Shown here: positions 37,701 to 44,689 of the stretch, in pieces
How positions within the stretch are numbered: the first letter of the stretch is position 1
How the letters are laid out: each line of letters begins with the position of its first letter
Source of the DNA: Siphonodentalium dalli
Lineage: Eukaryota; Mollusca; Scaphopoda; Gadilida; Siphonodentaliidae
Direction of reading: 5' to 3'
Length of the DNA: 64,000 nucleotides
Assembly: GCA_032622095.1 (NCBI GenBank)
Contig: CP136065.1
Coordinates: forward strand, 100,201,343-100,265,342
Position numbers and translations under genes: made by a program
Notes under the pieces: model-generated
The model's input: only the letters and a program-made list of their open reading frames with translations
Database searches by the model: none
What the model was told of the DNA's origin: nothing

Positions 37701-40700
37701 AGCGCAAATACCACATAATGTGATTAAGCCCAAATAGGGCATTTACTCTTTTAAAAGCACAATGAATTGCGGTTAAGCGCAATTAATTGCGCCTAAGCGT
37801 AATTGTAACTGCTATATCTAACCTACCCATAAACTATTGGCATGACCTGGTGTATCACCTAGCAACACACGAGGAGGATTGTGCTAATTTTAACCTGTTT
37901 TAATTAGCCTGAGTACTCAATGGTCAACTGTGAGTATGTATACACCAATGATAATCCCTAATTACATATTTTTGCATTACTATGGTCATATAGCTTGCAT
38001 GTGGTGTCACTGTGTGAGGGCTTGCTTACCTATCATGGTTTACTTATTGACTTAAATGAAGGGAAACAACATATTTTCATATTATCAGCATCTCTGTCCA
38101 AAAAATTGATGTCTCGTTCCTGGAGCTTTGGTTCTCAGTCCTCGAGCTCTATTATATTATGTTTATTAAATCAGCATCTCTTGCACAGATCTATAGTATT
38201 TCGATGGTCATATAGCGCGAATGTGGTGTCACTGAGGGCTTGCTTCCCTCATATGGTGTGCCTGTATACTGGAAAATTGAAGAAAATCAACGTCGCCCCG
38301 ACTAATACAGAAGGTAATGCTATCGCGAGTAGCCCCAACTGATACAGAAGATAATATAATGCTATCACGAGTCGCCCCGACTAAAACAGAAGTTAATAAT
38401 ATCGCCAATTTGATAAAGAAGTTGGGCTAGCTCCCTACCCATCCAAACCAATGAAAACAAGAGGTGATGTGTCAATAGAAGTTTAGGTTAAGTTAAGGAT
38501 AAACCTGTTTACTCACCAGGGTGTTTAGTTAGATAGCGCAAATAACTGAGCTTAAGCGCAATTCATTATTAAATGTGAATCGGCCTCCCATTATACCAAC
38601 CACATACAATCGGACACATATTCTATTTAGTAACTAAAACTTTAGGGTGGGATCGATGCTATAAAAAATCCTCATCATTGAATTGAATTTCATGAATTGT
38701 TTGTGAAATATGTACCAAACTAAATTCCTGGAATTTTTTTTAATTAAAGCACTAAAAGTGACTTAAAGGTCCCAAATTTGCTATCAGGGCATTGGAATTT
38801 TCAATGTGTTTCGGTGGGGACACCCCCCCCCCTGATCACCACAAATTGAGAAGGGGAAACACCCTCCCATACCAACCTCCGGCTCAGGCCAACGGCATTT
38901 GGCATATAAACAGGTGTCCCCAAATTAGCCATGGATATGTTACTGTATGGTGTATACATACTCTATGCCGTGGATTAACTATATGGTACGCATACCTGGC
39001 CCTGTAACAGAACCTTGTCATATATATAATAAAATGACCGCGGCGGATTGGTGTTGGGGGGGGGGGCTAACCACCCGATAGGTCCTTTCCCTATAACACC
39101 GCATTTTAAGCCTTTAATTTAGAAAACAAGAAAAAAAAGCGTGAGAACGAACACAGCGACGCGACCGTCCGCCGAGCGATCCGGAGACCATAATGACTAT
39201 GACCGCGAAATGTATCTATGTTATCTCCTAATTAGGAGATAATACGTCTCCTAACTATGAGGTATTATCTCCTAATTAGGACTTATTGTCTCCTAATTAG
39301 GATACATTATCTCCTAATTAGGATATATTATCTCCTAATTAGGAGATATTAAGTCCTAATTAGGAGATAATAAGTCCTAGTTAGGAGATAATATCTCCTA
39401 ATTAGGAGATATTGTGTGCCAATTAGGAGATACTAAGTCCTACTTAGTATATAGTATCTCCTAATTAGGAGATACTAAGTCCTAATTAGGAGATAATAAT
39501 AAGTCCTATTATGAGATACTAAGTCCTTATAAATGATAATAAGTCCGATTTGGGAGATCCTAAGTCCTAATTAGGAGATATTTTCTCCTAATTAGGAGAT
39601 ACTAAGTCCTAATTAGGAGGTAATAATAAGTCCTATTAGGGATACTTAGTCCTCATTAGGAGATAATAAGTCCGAATTTGGAGATACTAAGTCCTAATTT
39701 GAAATACTAATTCCTAATTAGGTGACACTAAGTCCTCATTAGGAGATATTATCTCCTAATTATCTCCTAATTAACTAACACGCTTCCATAGCATTTAAAA
39801 TTTAATATATTATACCCCTAAATATATATATAGAAAGTTCATGTAATAACTACACCACCTTCAATTGCAGGCTTCTTCCAGAGTCTATACGCTGGCTCAC
39901 GGACAACAACAAGACTGAGAAAGCACACGAAATGCTCAGGATAATGGGCCAACAAAATGGCGTTGATGTGTCTAACATAACAATTACCACGAACGAACGC
40001 GTGACTCAGCGAGAGGGTGTACTCGATGCTTTAAAAGAACCCATACTCTTCATACGCCTGTCCATAATGGGGCTAAACTGGTAAGTTAACTCTAACCCTT
40101 ACATGACTGGAGCTTCCTGAAATTTTGTGAAAACCCTGTGCCAATGCATTCTCCTATATATGCGAGTCTCCCATAGAGAGCCTCCCGTATATAAGATAAT
40201 GCATTGGCCTATCTATATATAACAATATTTACCATGACCTTGTAAGCCATTTCATTCTCTTATATAATTATGCGAGGGTCCCTATGGGAGATCTTTAATG
40301 CTGCACCAGCGCAGGTCCCGTCGTGAAAGGTTAATGCTCAACCGATTGTCTACAGGGTCCGGAACATACGACATAATTTGCTCGAAAATGGCGCAAAAAT
40401 TATTCGCCGTTTTAGTTTATTCACCCATATACATAACACAACCAAAAAGATAGCAATGAGCTATATAACATGTTTGTCTATAGTCACTATGAATCCCGTT
40501 CCCATATATATATGACCGTTGAGAATATATGTGTTTGGTCACCAATTTTGTGATATTTCAACGCTGAAATCCCTTTAAAACTAATATTTTCTATGTCAGG
40601 TTTTGCAGCATTCGAGATTAGGAACATATTGGAAAAACCAATGTTAAAATCTCGCCGCCATTTTTGAGCAAAGTATGACGTGGGTTCTTGGCTCTGGTTT

Positions 40701-43700
40701 AGACAAACTGCATGGCCACGCTGGTCTGACCACTGTCATCGGTGTTTTGTCGGTCACATTTCATTCTGATTGATCTAGCCAATGTCCAAATGGACATGGA
40801 CAGTTAGGTTTATGAACATATTAGGAGAACGCATTGTAACCGAACAAAGTTTTTTTTAAATGCGAGATTTCCTCACATGCTGTATACGTGATGGCAGTGG
40901 TTATGTCAGCGTATCGAGTGGACTGCATGAACGCGATCATGCAGTTTGTGGTCTAACAGCGATTTTGACTGCGGAGAGGTGTTCTGAGTTGCAGCACTCG
41001 CCGTGAGAGCAATTGTTTTATTAGGGCAGAAGCTTGACGACTCCACCATTAAATGCACCTAAATTTAACCCTTTACCCAGCAGAACGGCCCTGTGCCAAT
41101 GCATTATCTTATATATGCGAGTCGACCATAGGTCGCCTCGCATATATAAGAGAAAGCATTGGCTTAACACATATTAAAAATGATAAAATTATCAAAGAAT
41201 GTAGAAAAAATGGTAAAAAGTGTAAAAAAAAGGATTTTTTTTTAGGCCAATGCATTCTCTTATATATGCGAGGCGACCTATGGTCGACTCGCATATTTAA
41301 GAGAATGCATTGGCACAGGGCATAACTGTAACCATCACAATGTGGTCAATGAACCGGTTCCAATTATATCCATATTTGTATGGTTTTATTGAGACAGACC
41401 GAAGATATTTTAGCTGTTGAAGCTTTATTTGGGCGTTTTTGGCCGTTTTGTTGGGTAAAGGGTTAATGCAAGTGTTTTCATCCGGACAGTCGAAGAAATT
41501 TTATCTATTCTACACATTGTGTTGATTATGACATCTAAACACAGGACGATATATTGTGGTACTTTCACAAGAAACATCACCGATGAAGGAAATATGTATT
41601 GTTTTCCACAATTCCAATTTAAAATAGAATAGAATGGTCTTGTATTTTTCCAAATTCAAAATTTCAAACTATGAGTAACGCGTTCACACACAAAAAAACT
41701 GTCAGATCAAGTTGCATCCATAATCAATGGAACGCAATCCGACAAACATTTATTCCTTATATTAATTTACGCTCAAATAGCAGATTAAAAGAGAACTTAG
41801 TGCCCATTTAAACGATATTTTGGTATAAACGCGTTAAGGGTCATATGCACGTTTTGCCAAACTTGAAAATTTCCTGGAATTTCAAAATTGATTTTATCGA
41901 CATCTGCCAGAATTTCTTGTGAAATTTGGTACAAGTTATTACTGTGACACAATATTTAAGAATCATTGACCCATTGGATATTATAACTTCATTTACTTTA
42001 CTTTTATGGAATGAAAAATATTTTTAAAACTTCACTGTTTTCAGGTACCAAGAACTTCTGTAAAATATATTTTTTTCTAAAGTGCAGTCCATATATCCAT
42101 GACATCATCCATGTATCTCAAGATCAGATCTTGAGATACATGGATGATGTCAGACATGATAGGAGACTGAATTATTCTTTATTTGTAAAATTTACTGATT
42201 ATTTTCATATAGAAAGGCAACTACCCATAAATAATTTTCTATATTTGAGAATTTTCATGTCATGCAATATTGGGCTGATATGAGTTGTGGGCCATGGGTT
42301 CATAACCAAGTTAAACCTGACCCCATATCTCTTAAAACTGTGGCCTAATTCAAGTTGATCAATCTAAAATCCATTGTTTTTGTTGTTCAGATTCTATACT
42401 GTGAAAATGATGATATGAGAAACTCAAGATTGTTTGCCAGATAGATCCAGAGAAATTCTTTGTTGAAAATCTCTTGCCATTTTAGCTGGATTTATGCAAA
42501 ACGTGCGTCTCCTCCTTAATTGTAAGTTGCTTGCATATACAATATGGACACAAGTCGAGGCCCGCCCGCGATGTCACATGCAGCCTGAGAACCAATGTCC
42601 TCAGGCTGCATTGAACTCCCGCAGCGCGAATGTATGTATATGAGTGTAAATGTTGATAAATTTGTTTTTGGCGTTTGCTATTTTCTGTTTGTAGGGCAAT
42701 ATCGTCGATGGTGTATTATGGACTCACATTTACGTCGGGTTCGATAGGCGGCAGCGTCTTCCTGAACTACGTCATATTTGCTCTCGTCGAATTACCAGCG
42801 AATATATTTTGCATTTTTCTGTTGGATGTCGTTGGGAGGAAGAAGCTGTATATTTCCATGGCAATGACAAGCGGCATCATGTGTTTCCTCGCTATATTTC
42901 CAACTCTTCACGATCCCGTAGGTACGGAGCCATTTTATCGAACGCCTCAGTTGTGTTGAGGCAGTGTGTGTGACTTTATGCAAACAACGTTCAGTAGGGG
43001 TCTCTGCTAACGGGGACCAAATTCATTCTGTTTCGTGATTTACGCCTTGAATTTGGTAGTAAACTAGAATATAGGCATTGGCTCTATGACGCTCCGATGC
43101 TCTGCTGTGTTCGCCATCTAATCGTGACGTAGCCTCACAGAATCAGTGCCCACTCAAGGAGTTAATCACGCACCCGACAGAATAAATCGGGTCTTCGTTG
43201 CCAGAGACTTAAATTTACTAAACGTTGATTAAATAAAGTCACACACACTTAGTACAATTCTGGCGTAACTTCCATCTTCGTGGCTTCTTATGATGGTAGC
43301 GCAGCTCAGTTTGCAATGTGCATGGCGAAACATTGTTTACCTTTGTCGGGTTTGAATGCTATTTTGAGAGATAATAGTACGACATTAGAGAAGGGTACCG
43401 ACCTACATGTATATCGACTTTCGTCGCTGGGTTTTCTCCCTTTTTATGTTATTAAAAGTGCCATTGGGTCCTTCTGATTTACTATGATGTTAGTGGGGCA
43501 AAATGATGCTGTTAAGAATAATATTAACCATAGACGCACACTCCACTAATCATGTCAAGTGTGCGTGGTTTGTTTGTAAGTCAAGGGTTATTTTTATACA
43601 GAAAATACGCGTGTATACTTCTCATTTATACACTGAGATTTAACAACATGTAATTTATCATTTTTATAAAATTAATTATTTTGTCTATATTTCAAAACTT

Positions 43701-44067
43701 AAAGCTTGTTTGTGTCATTTATTCGCTCGCGACCTGATATTAGGAACTAAAATGTCCCTTCGACTTCGTGCTTCGCCATTCTAGTTCCAAAGTCCAGTCA
43801 CTTGTTCGTTAACCCCGACAAAACGTTCGCACAAACAGGCTATAGTCACCAGGAAACATACTAATGGGCATATTCCTTTTAACAGGACTGCAAACCATGA
43901 CAGTAGCATTTTCAATGGTCGGTAAGATGGCAACGACAGCATCATTCGCTATACTATATATGTACACTCCAGAGCTGTTCCCTACGACAGTCCGTGCCTC
44001 GGCCTTAGGAGCAGCTTCATGTGTTGGTCGCTTGGGAAGTATGGTAGCACCATACGTTGCAGATTTG
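18741..44067 (+). CDS. SLC22-like: SLC22-family organic ion transporter, eight exons, 3' end missing
   Basis: Joining 18741-18922, 21764-21980, 23123-23226, 33735-33889, 36816-36984, 39871-40080, 42695-42921 and 43886-44067 gives 1446 bases and 482 codons, with matching phases at every junction and no stop. Family marks in order: GFGRFQ near the N-terminus; a large extracellular loop (about 61-133) with Cys62, Cys92, Cys116 and Cys138 and N-glycosylation sequons at 67, 82, 100 and 108; FDLVC; MFS motif GVLADRFGRR (163-172); AYFIRDWR (251-258); PESIRWL (279-285); GRKK (393-396); TPELFPTTVR (449-458). SLC22 proteins move organic cations, anions or zwitterions such as carnitine across the plasma membrane; the substrate here cannot be told. 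Family members are usually about 530-580 residues, so roughly the last two membrane segments and the tail are missing from the window. Confidence 0.93.
18923..21763 (+). other. Intron 1 (2.8 kb) with Helitron-like copy 2
   Basis: GTTAAG donor and TATCCTTTCAG acceptor. Apart from the Helitron-like element at 19942-20492 I see no gene or RNA. The small open frames are random. Confidence 0.8.
19942..20492 (-). mobile_element. Helitron-like non-autonomous element, copy 2
   Basis: Same ends as copy 1 (A|TCTCATATATATTTTGAAG start, hairpin, CATCGGCTAG|T end, on the minus strand) but with only about two 121-bp internal units. The simple repeat near 20426-20468 is GACA/AACA. Confidence 0.7.
21764..21980 (+). 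CDS. SLC22-like gene, exon 2 (extracellular loop)
   Basis: Acceptor CTTTCAG|ATG, donor CCCAG|GTATGA. Encodes residues 61-133: RCALTLNASD at the start and KCTSWIYDRS near the end, then LVTQ, which runs into FDLVC of exon 3. Three loop cysteines and four N-x-S/T sequons (67, 82, 100, 108) fit the glycosylated TM1-TM2 loop of the family. Confidence 0.9.
21981..23122 (+). other. Intron 2 (1.1 kb)
   Basis: GTATGA donor, T-rich tract and CCAG acceptor. Contains a degenerate repeat region rich in CCCAAC/GTTGGG (about 22065-22800). No coding evidence. Confidence 0.8.
22065..22800. repeat. Degenerate GTTGGGTT/AACCCAAC-rich repeat
   Basis: Words such as AACGTTGGGTT, AACCCAAC and ACTAAACT recur in both orientations (for example near 22196, 22218, 22250, 22725 and 22750). 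This suggests an old inverted-repeat element. The boundaries are not resolved. Confidence 0.4.
23123..23226 (+). CDS. SLC22-like gene, exon 3 (TM2), GC donor
   Basis: 104 bases coding FDLVCDDAIQ at the start and WGVLAD at the end, plus two bases of Arg168. The length equals the 104-bp exon I recall for this position in vertebrate SLC22 genes. The donor is CAG|GCAAGT at 23227: a GC rather than GT boundary. Only this site keeps the frame and restores ADRFGRR with exon 4. Confidence 0.9.
23380..23425. repeat. TA microsatellite
   Basis: Pure AT dinucleotide run directly before Helitron-like copy 3. Confidence 0.9.
23426..23976 (+). mobile_element. Helitron-like non-autonomous element, copy 3
   Basis: Plus-strand copy: A|TCATATATATTTTGAAGACC start, GTCTGTTTGTATGTTT simple repeat, about two 121-bp units, then the CCCGGACAACGTCGGG hairpin and GGCTAG|T end at 23976. 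It sits in the TA tract. Confidence 0.68.
23977..24424 (+). mobile_element. Helitron-like non-autonomous element, copy 4
   Basis: Immediately follows copy 3 in the same orientation. The start is lost in a TA run, about one 121-bp unit remains, and the end carries two successive hairpins (near 24339 and 24398) before GGCTAG|T. The doubled terminus suggests copying past one end signal to the next. Confidence 0.62.
24425..24490. repeat. TA-rich microsatellite
   Basis: TATA run with two AGC interruptions. Confidence 0.85.
24491..25735 (+). mobile_element. Second Helitron-like family, full-length candidate
   Basis: Starts A|TCTGTTATATATTTTGGAAG and ends with a CCCGGACGAAGTCGGG hairpin followed by TCACCTTCTAG|T. 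About 1.25 kb including a nested TTAA element (24948-25276). The last 350 bases contain repeated TCAAGGTCAAATCGGG and GGATTTCGACG words shared with 33190-33505. No helicase frame. Confidence 0.6.
24948..25276. mobile_element. piggyBac-like MITE (TTAA), 329 bp
   Basis: Termini CCTTTTCGCTGCT and inverted AGCAGCGAAGAGG, flanked by TTAA at 24944-24947 and 25277-25280. The interior carries hairpins GTCCGTAACTATTACGGAC and GGTCCGTAGGTACTACGGACC-like (split at its centre). Confidence 0.75.
25737..25782. repeat. TA microsatellite
   Basis: Pure TA run after the second-family Helitron-like end. Confidence 0.9.
25790..27862. repeat. ~285-bp tandem satellite, about five units plus remnants
   Basis: TTAGACTCCT(G/C)ATA starts recur near 25790, 26069, 26362, 26650 and 26933, and again (diverged) near 27800. 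Each unit has two related halves (ATCATGGAGA, then AAATCGGCGCTAAA), so the basic unit may be about 140 bp. The series is broken by the insertion at 27058-27638. Confidence 0.82.
27058..27638. mobile_element. Inverted-repeat element inserted into the satellite
   Basis: Ends GGGGTACTGTACGCCA and TGGCGTACTGTACCCC, a perfect 16-bp TIR, flanked by TTTAAA on each side (27052-27057, 27639-27644). Sister units of the satellite show the empty site (GTCTTTAAATCACAC). 581 bp, non-coding. Confidence 0.85.
27863..30197. other. Intron 3 stretch without a recognisable gene
   Basis: Low-complexity AT-rich sequence. Two minus-strand open frames (29156-28710) have no family resemblance and lie in locally duplicated sequence (AAAAGCTGTAGT twice, near 29048 and 29082). 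A hairpin at 29413-29484 is listed separately. Confidence 0.5.
29413..29484. repeat. Inverted repeat hairpin, ~27-bp arms
   Basis: CTCGTTTTCGTGGTCATA on the left is mirrored by TATGATCACGAAAACGAG on the right. The arms extend outward through GACTC/GAGTC with about three mismatches. Confidence 0.75.
30572..31000 (+). pseudogene. Left ORF of the long-TIR element, unknown function, frame-shifted
   Basis: Starts MDYRDLYRSYLEDGMLMRG about 70 bases inside the left TIR. After about residue 58 a neighbouring frame looks more protein-like (TGVPTHQIAVDVKIDGATRG, then after one stop LGDTDRPAVQLCHLVATFPR), so the original protein was probably longer and has been broken by a frame shift and a stop. Its 3' part was then duplicated by the 412-bp repeat. 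I recognise no family. Confidence 0.5.
30880..31705. repeat. 412-bp tandem duplication
   Basis: ACAGACAGGCC at 30901 recurs at 31313. The two units (about 30880-31291 and 31292-31705) are near identical through GAACTTGGAGATAATGTTCA and CGGAGCGTATCTTTCGTGAA. Confidence 0.9.
31635..32060 (-). CDS. Right ORF of the long-TIR element, Gln/Pro-rich plus coiled coil
   Basis: A 141-residue open frame beginning MDPVTEFLKTIDVQYDHVP about 100 bases inside the right TIR. Residues about 30-75 are Gln/Pro/Thr-rich (VEQQQVPMVYPRTDQQPVY), followed by a short charged helix (EEQTKLLRNICQKMKDLRNQ). The last 20 or so residues read through the duplicated segment and may not be original. No known domain. Intact frame, start position symmetrical with the left ORF. 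Could be a structural or regulatory protein of an uncharacterised element. Confidence 0.5.
   Translation of the reverse strand: MDPVTEFLKTIDVQYDHVPATTQMSTPLYVGNVTPRVEQQQVPMVYPRTDQQPVYTPPAKTQQMTQPVIYQVINSSQWEEQTKLLRNICQKMKDLRNQLTQKQAECTINLKPHTIDIPISGPPKNSRKIRSVLLCYMMIVL
32583..33185. repeat. GC-rich palindrome array
   Basis: At least six copies of the palindrome CTCTGGCCCATGGGCCAGAG or close variants (near 32645, 32700, 32768, 32987, 33053 and 33120) alternate with CCCGCAGCGAG, GGGTGGGCCAGAAATTTTAC and GGGGGCGGGCAC in both orientations. Most of the 600 bases can pair with neighbouring units. Open frames on both strands are by-products of the repeat and not genes. Confidence 0.88.
33190..33505 (+). 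mobile_element. 3' part of second-family Helitron-like element
   Basis: Two repeats of GGATTTCGACGAxATTTGATACC and TTCAAGGTCAAATCG, then a CGGACGAAGTCCG hairpin and CTACCAGCTAG|T, matching the end of 24491-25735. The 5' limit is unclear; the palindrome array may be part of the same element. Confidence 0.6.
33735..33889 (+). CDS. SLC22-like gene, exon 4 (MFS motif, TM3-TM4)
   Basis: Acceptor TTTCAG|A, donor ATAG|GTAAGC. 155 bases, the same length as I recall for the matching vertebrate SLC22 exon. Encodes FGRRIGTLAP at the start (completing the ADRFGRR loop between TM2 and TM3), then hydrophobic segments and LRFLTGITFIGTYMN. Confidence 0.93.
34885..35250. repeat. Diverged direct repeat with AACGCTCTTTATT motifs
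   Basis: CATGTACACGAACTTTCGAT-like sequence followed by ATGCTTTATAT, GTCA(A/G)AGTCATA and two AACGCTCTT(T/C)ATT words occurs twice (about 34885-35045 and 35095-35240). The same word is found in the Harbinger-like element at 13947 and 13989. Confidence 0.7.
35195..35534 (-). pseudogene. THAP-domain remnant, frame-shifted
   Basis: Minus-strand frame 35534-35325 gives VTCTQFGYNYSILHSFPNDV then LRDIWRDFCG, like the first half of a THAP zinc finger (C..., H-FP, W). The overlapping frame ending at 35195 gives LKWSPTKWSRIYSVHFEKRCFE, like its second half (W-x-P...S-x-I-C-S-x-HF). A frame shift around 35390-35430 separates them. The second-half cysteine is Tyr and the second N-terminal cysteine is missing, so zinc binding would be lost. 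THAP domains occur in P-element-type transposases and in host DNA-binding proteins; this is probably a transposon relic. Confidence 0.6.
35535..36634. other. Intron 4 stretch, no gene seen
   Basis: AT-rich, with G-runs at about 35815 and 36452. A 127-residue open frame at 36293-36676 crosses a G-run and part of the hairpin and shows no family features. Confidence 0.5.
36635..36765. repeat. Long hairpin 50 bp upstream of exon 5
   Basis: Arms 36635-36690 and 36710-36765 (56 bases, few mismatches: AACTCGTT...GATTCAC against GTGAATC...AACGAGTT) around a 19-base loop. It could be a MITE-like palindrome. In the pre-mRNA it would form a stable stem next to the exon 5 acceptor at 36815. Confidence 0.88.
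36816..36984 (+). CDS. SLC22-like gene, exon 5 (TM5-TM6)
   Basis: Acceptor CTCGCAG|TT, donor ATATG|GTTAGC. 169 bases, one codon shorter than the 172-bp vertebrate counterpart as I recall it. Encodes VLEMMPKKKR, a hydrophobic segment, AYFIRDWRYLQLAIS and a second segment, ending in the split Trp276. Confidence 0.92.
37290..37365. repeat. Short tract of the TCTCCTAATTAGGA repeat
   Basis: Three units of (A/T)TATCTCCTAATTAGGACT type, related to the larger tract at 39215-39775. Confidence 0.8.
37622..38590. mobile_element. Inverted-repeat element with GCGCAATT words
   Basis: The left end TGGGAGGACAAATTCACATT followed by TAATAATGAATTG is mirrored at the right end (CATTATTAAATGTGAAT then CGGCCTCCCA). 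The left subterminal region repeats TTAAGCGCAATTA. The interior holds a diverged duplication (ATGTGGTGTCACTG near 37999 and 38221). Target duplication not clear. Confidence 0.65.
39215..39775. repeat. CTCCTAATTAGGAG palindrome minisatellite
   Basis: About 25 irregular units of roughly 18-22 bases built on the palindrome CTCCTAATTAGGAG with (A)TATTATCT, ACTAAGT or AATAAGT spacers. It ends less than 100 bases before exon 6. Confidence 0.88.
39871..40080 (+). CDS. SLC22-like gene, exon 6 (cytosolic loop)
   Basis: Acceptor ATTGCAG|G, donor AACTG|GTAAGT. 210 bases coding LLPESIRWLTDNNKTEKAHE and on to ALKEPILFIRLSIMGLN. It carries the PES-x-RWL signature of the family's central loop. Vertebrate SLC22 genes usually split this region into two exons (about 127 and 101 bp as I recall); here it is one. 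Confidence 0.93.
40140..40208. repeat. GCCAATGC...GCATTGGC hairpin
   Basis: GCCAATGCATT and TATATATGCGAG pair with a diverged second arm ending GCATTGGC. Related to the two hairpins in 41069-41462. Confidence 0.75.
41069..41462. mobile_element. piggyBac-like MITE (TTAA) with two hairpins
   Basis: Ends CCCTTTACCCAGCAGAACGG and, inverted, CCCTTTACCCAACAAAACGG, flanked by TTAA at 41065-41068 and 41463-41466. Inside lie two ~72-bp hairpins (about 41096-41164 and 41251-41315, ends GCCAATGC and GCATTGGC) that are also mutual inverted copies. Confidence 0.85.
42100..42152. repeat. Perfect 26-bp-arm palindrome
   Basis: Arms 42100-42125 and 42127-42152 around a single central A: TGACATCATCCATG... 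mirrored by ...CATGGATGATGTCA, no mismatch. Confidence 0.95.
42695..42921 (+). CDS. SLC22-like gene, exon 7 (TM7-TM8)
   Basis: Acceptor TTTGTAG|G, donor CGTAG|GTACGG. A nearer GTAGGT would break the phase. 227 bases coding AISSMVYYGLTF, FLNYVIFALVELPANIF and LLDVVGRKKLYIS. ELPA and GR-K/R-K are typical of this half of SLC22 proteins. Confidence 0.92.
42922..43885 (+). other. Intron 7 (1.0 kb)
   Basis: GTACGG donor, TTTTAACAG acceptor. Contains a 285-bp inverted-repeat element. A 65-residue open frame at 43280-43477 shows no family features. Confidence 0.8.
42964..43248. mobile_element. Inverted-repeat MITE in intron 7
   Basis: GTGTGTGTGACTTTAT...AACGTT at the left is mirrored by AACGTT...ATAAAGTCACACACAC at the right (about 28 bases). 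Non-coding interior. Confidence 0.7.
43886..44067 (+). CDS. SLC22-like gene, exon 8 (TM9-TM10)
   Basis: Acceptor TTAACAG|GA, donor GATTTG|GTATGT. 182 bases coding MVGKMATTASFAILYMYTPE then LFPTTVRASALG and GRLGSMVAPYVADL. The TPELFPTTVR block is a hallmark of SLC22 and related sugar-transporter-type MFS proteins. The following exon, which should carry TM11-12 and an LPET-like motif, was not found before the minisatellite. Confidence 0.93.
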
Positions 44068-44173
44068 GTATGTTGGTATACTTTGCCGCATGTCTATTAA
44101 TACAGATGATCTGTCGCTCTCGCAACACATAAAGTATCAAGTCAGGCATAATTGTAATAGTGACTGCTTGTCA

Positions 44174-44345
44174 TCTATTCTATATATATAAAAGAGTAGG
44201 ACATGTCTGTCTGTCCGGATTTTTCTCCCAGACCCCTAGACAGATTTCAACGAAATTTGGTGTGGCGACTCGGGGTACCTTGGCGGATGTTATAACATCG
44301 TTTGTTTTCAAAAAATTAGAATTAAAACAAAAATGGGTTTCTTAA
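44174..44345 (+). mobile_element. Possible Helitron-like 5' end
   Basis: TCTATTCTATATATATAAAA then GTCTGTCTGTCCGGA and ATTTCAACGAAATTTGGTGTG resembles the 5' part of the other Helitron-like elements (TA-rich start, GTCT repeats, 'CGA-AATTTGGT'). No CTAG end nearby. Confidence 0.4.
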
Positions 44346-44689
44346 ATTGAGTTTTTCCAGCCGCAATATTCATTGCACATCCGAAGAAATTGCTGACCCA
44401 ACGAGGGCAACCATTGATTCGATACTTTCATACTTCTCGAAGAACTCGCTCACAATTTATACGTGCATGGTCGAAGGCAAGTTGCGTCCACGCGACCACA
44501 CATTTACCAGTTGTACAATTTATGGTTCGCAAAACCAATTTCTTGAAATTGGCTGTTTCCATCGTCTGGCAATTATATTGGATCACACATACATATTCTG
44601 TGATATGTAGCGTTGATAACATTGAAGGGACCCAAGGCCTTCGAAATGAGCTCATGTGACATAGTATACAGTTATTGTACAATGTTGTG

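Larger units (their letters stand above)
36985..39870 (+). other. Intron 5 (2.9 kb)
   Basis: GTTAGC donor, TTCAATTGCAG acceptor. Contains an inverted-repeat element and two CTCCTAATTAGGAG tracts. Confidence 0.85.
40081..42694 (+). other. Intron 6 (2.6 kb)
   Basis: GTAAGT donor, TTGTAG acceptor. Contains the GCCAATGC hairpins, a TTAA MITE and a perfect palindrome. No gene seen. Confidence 0.85.

Noticed and set aside
42918-42923. Alternative donor GTAGGT at the end of exon 7
   Set aside because: It would leave phase 0, which does not join in frame with exon 8; the donor at 42922 does.
43280-43477. 65-residue frame in intron 7
   Set aside because: No similarity to transporter sequence, and the flanking exons join in frame without it.
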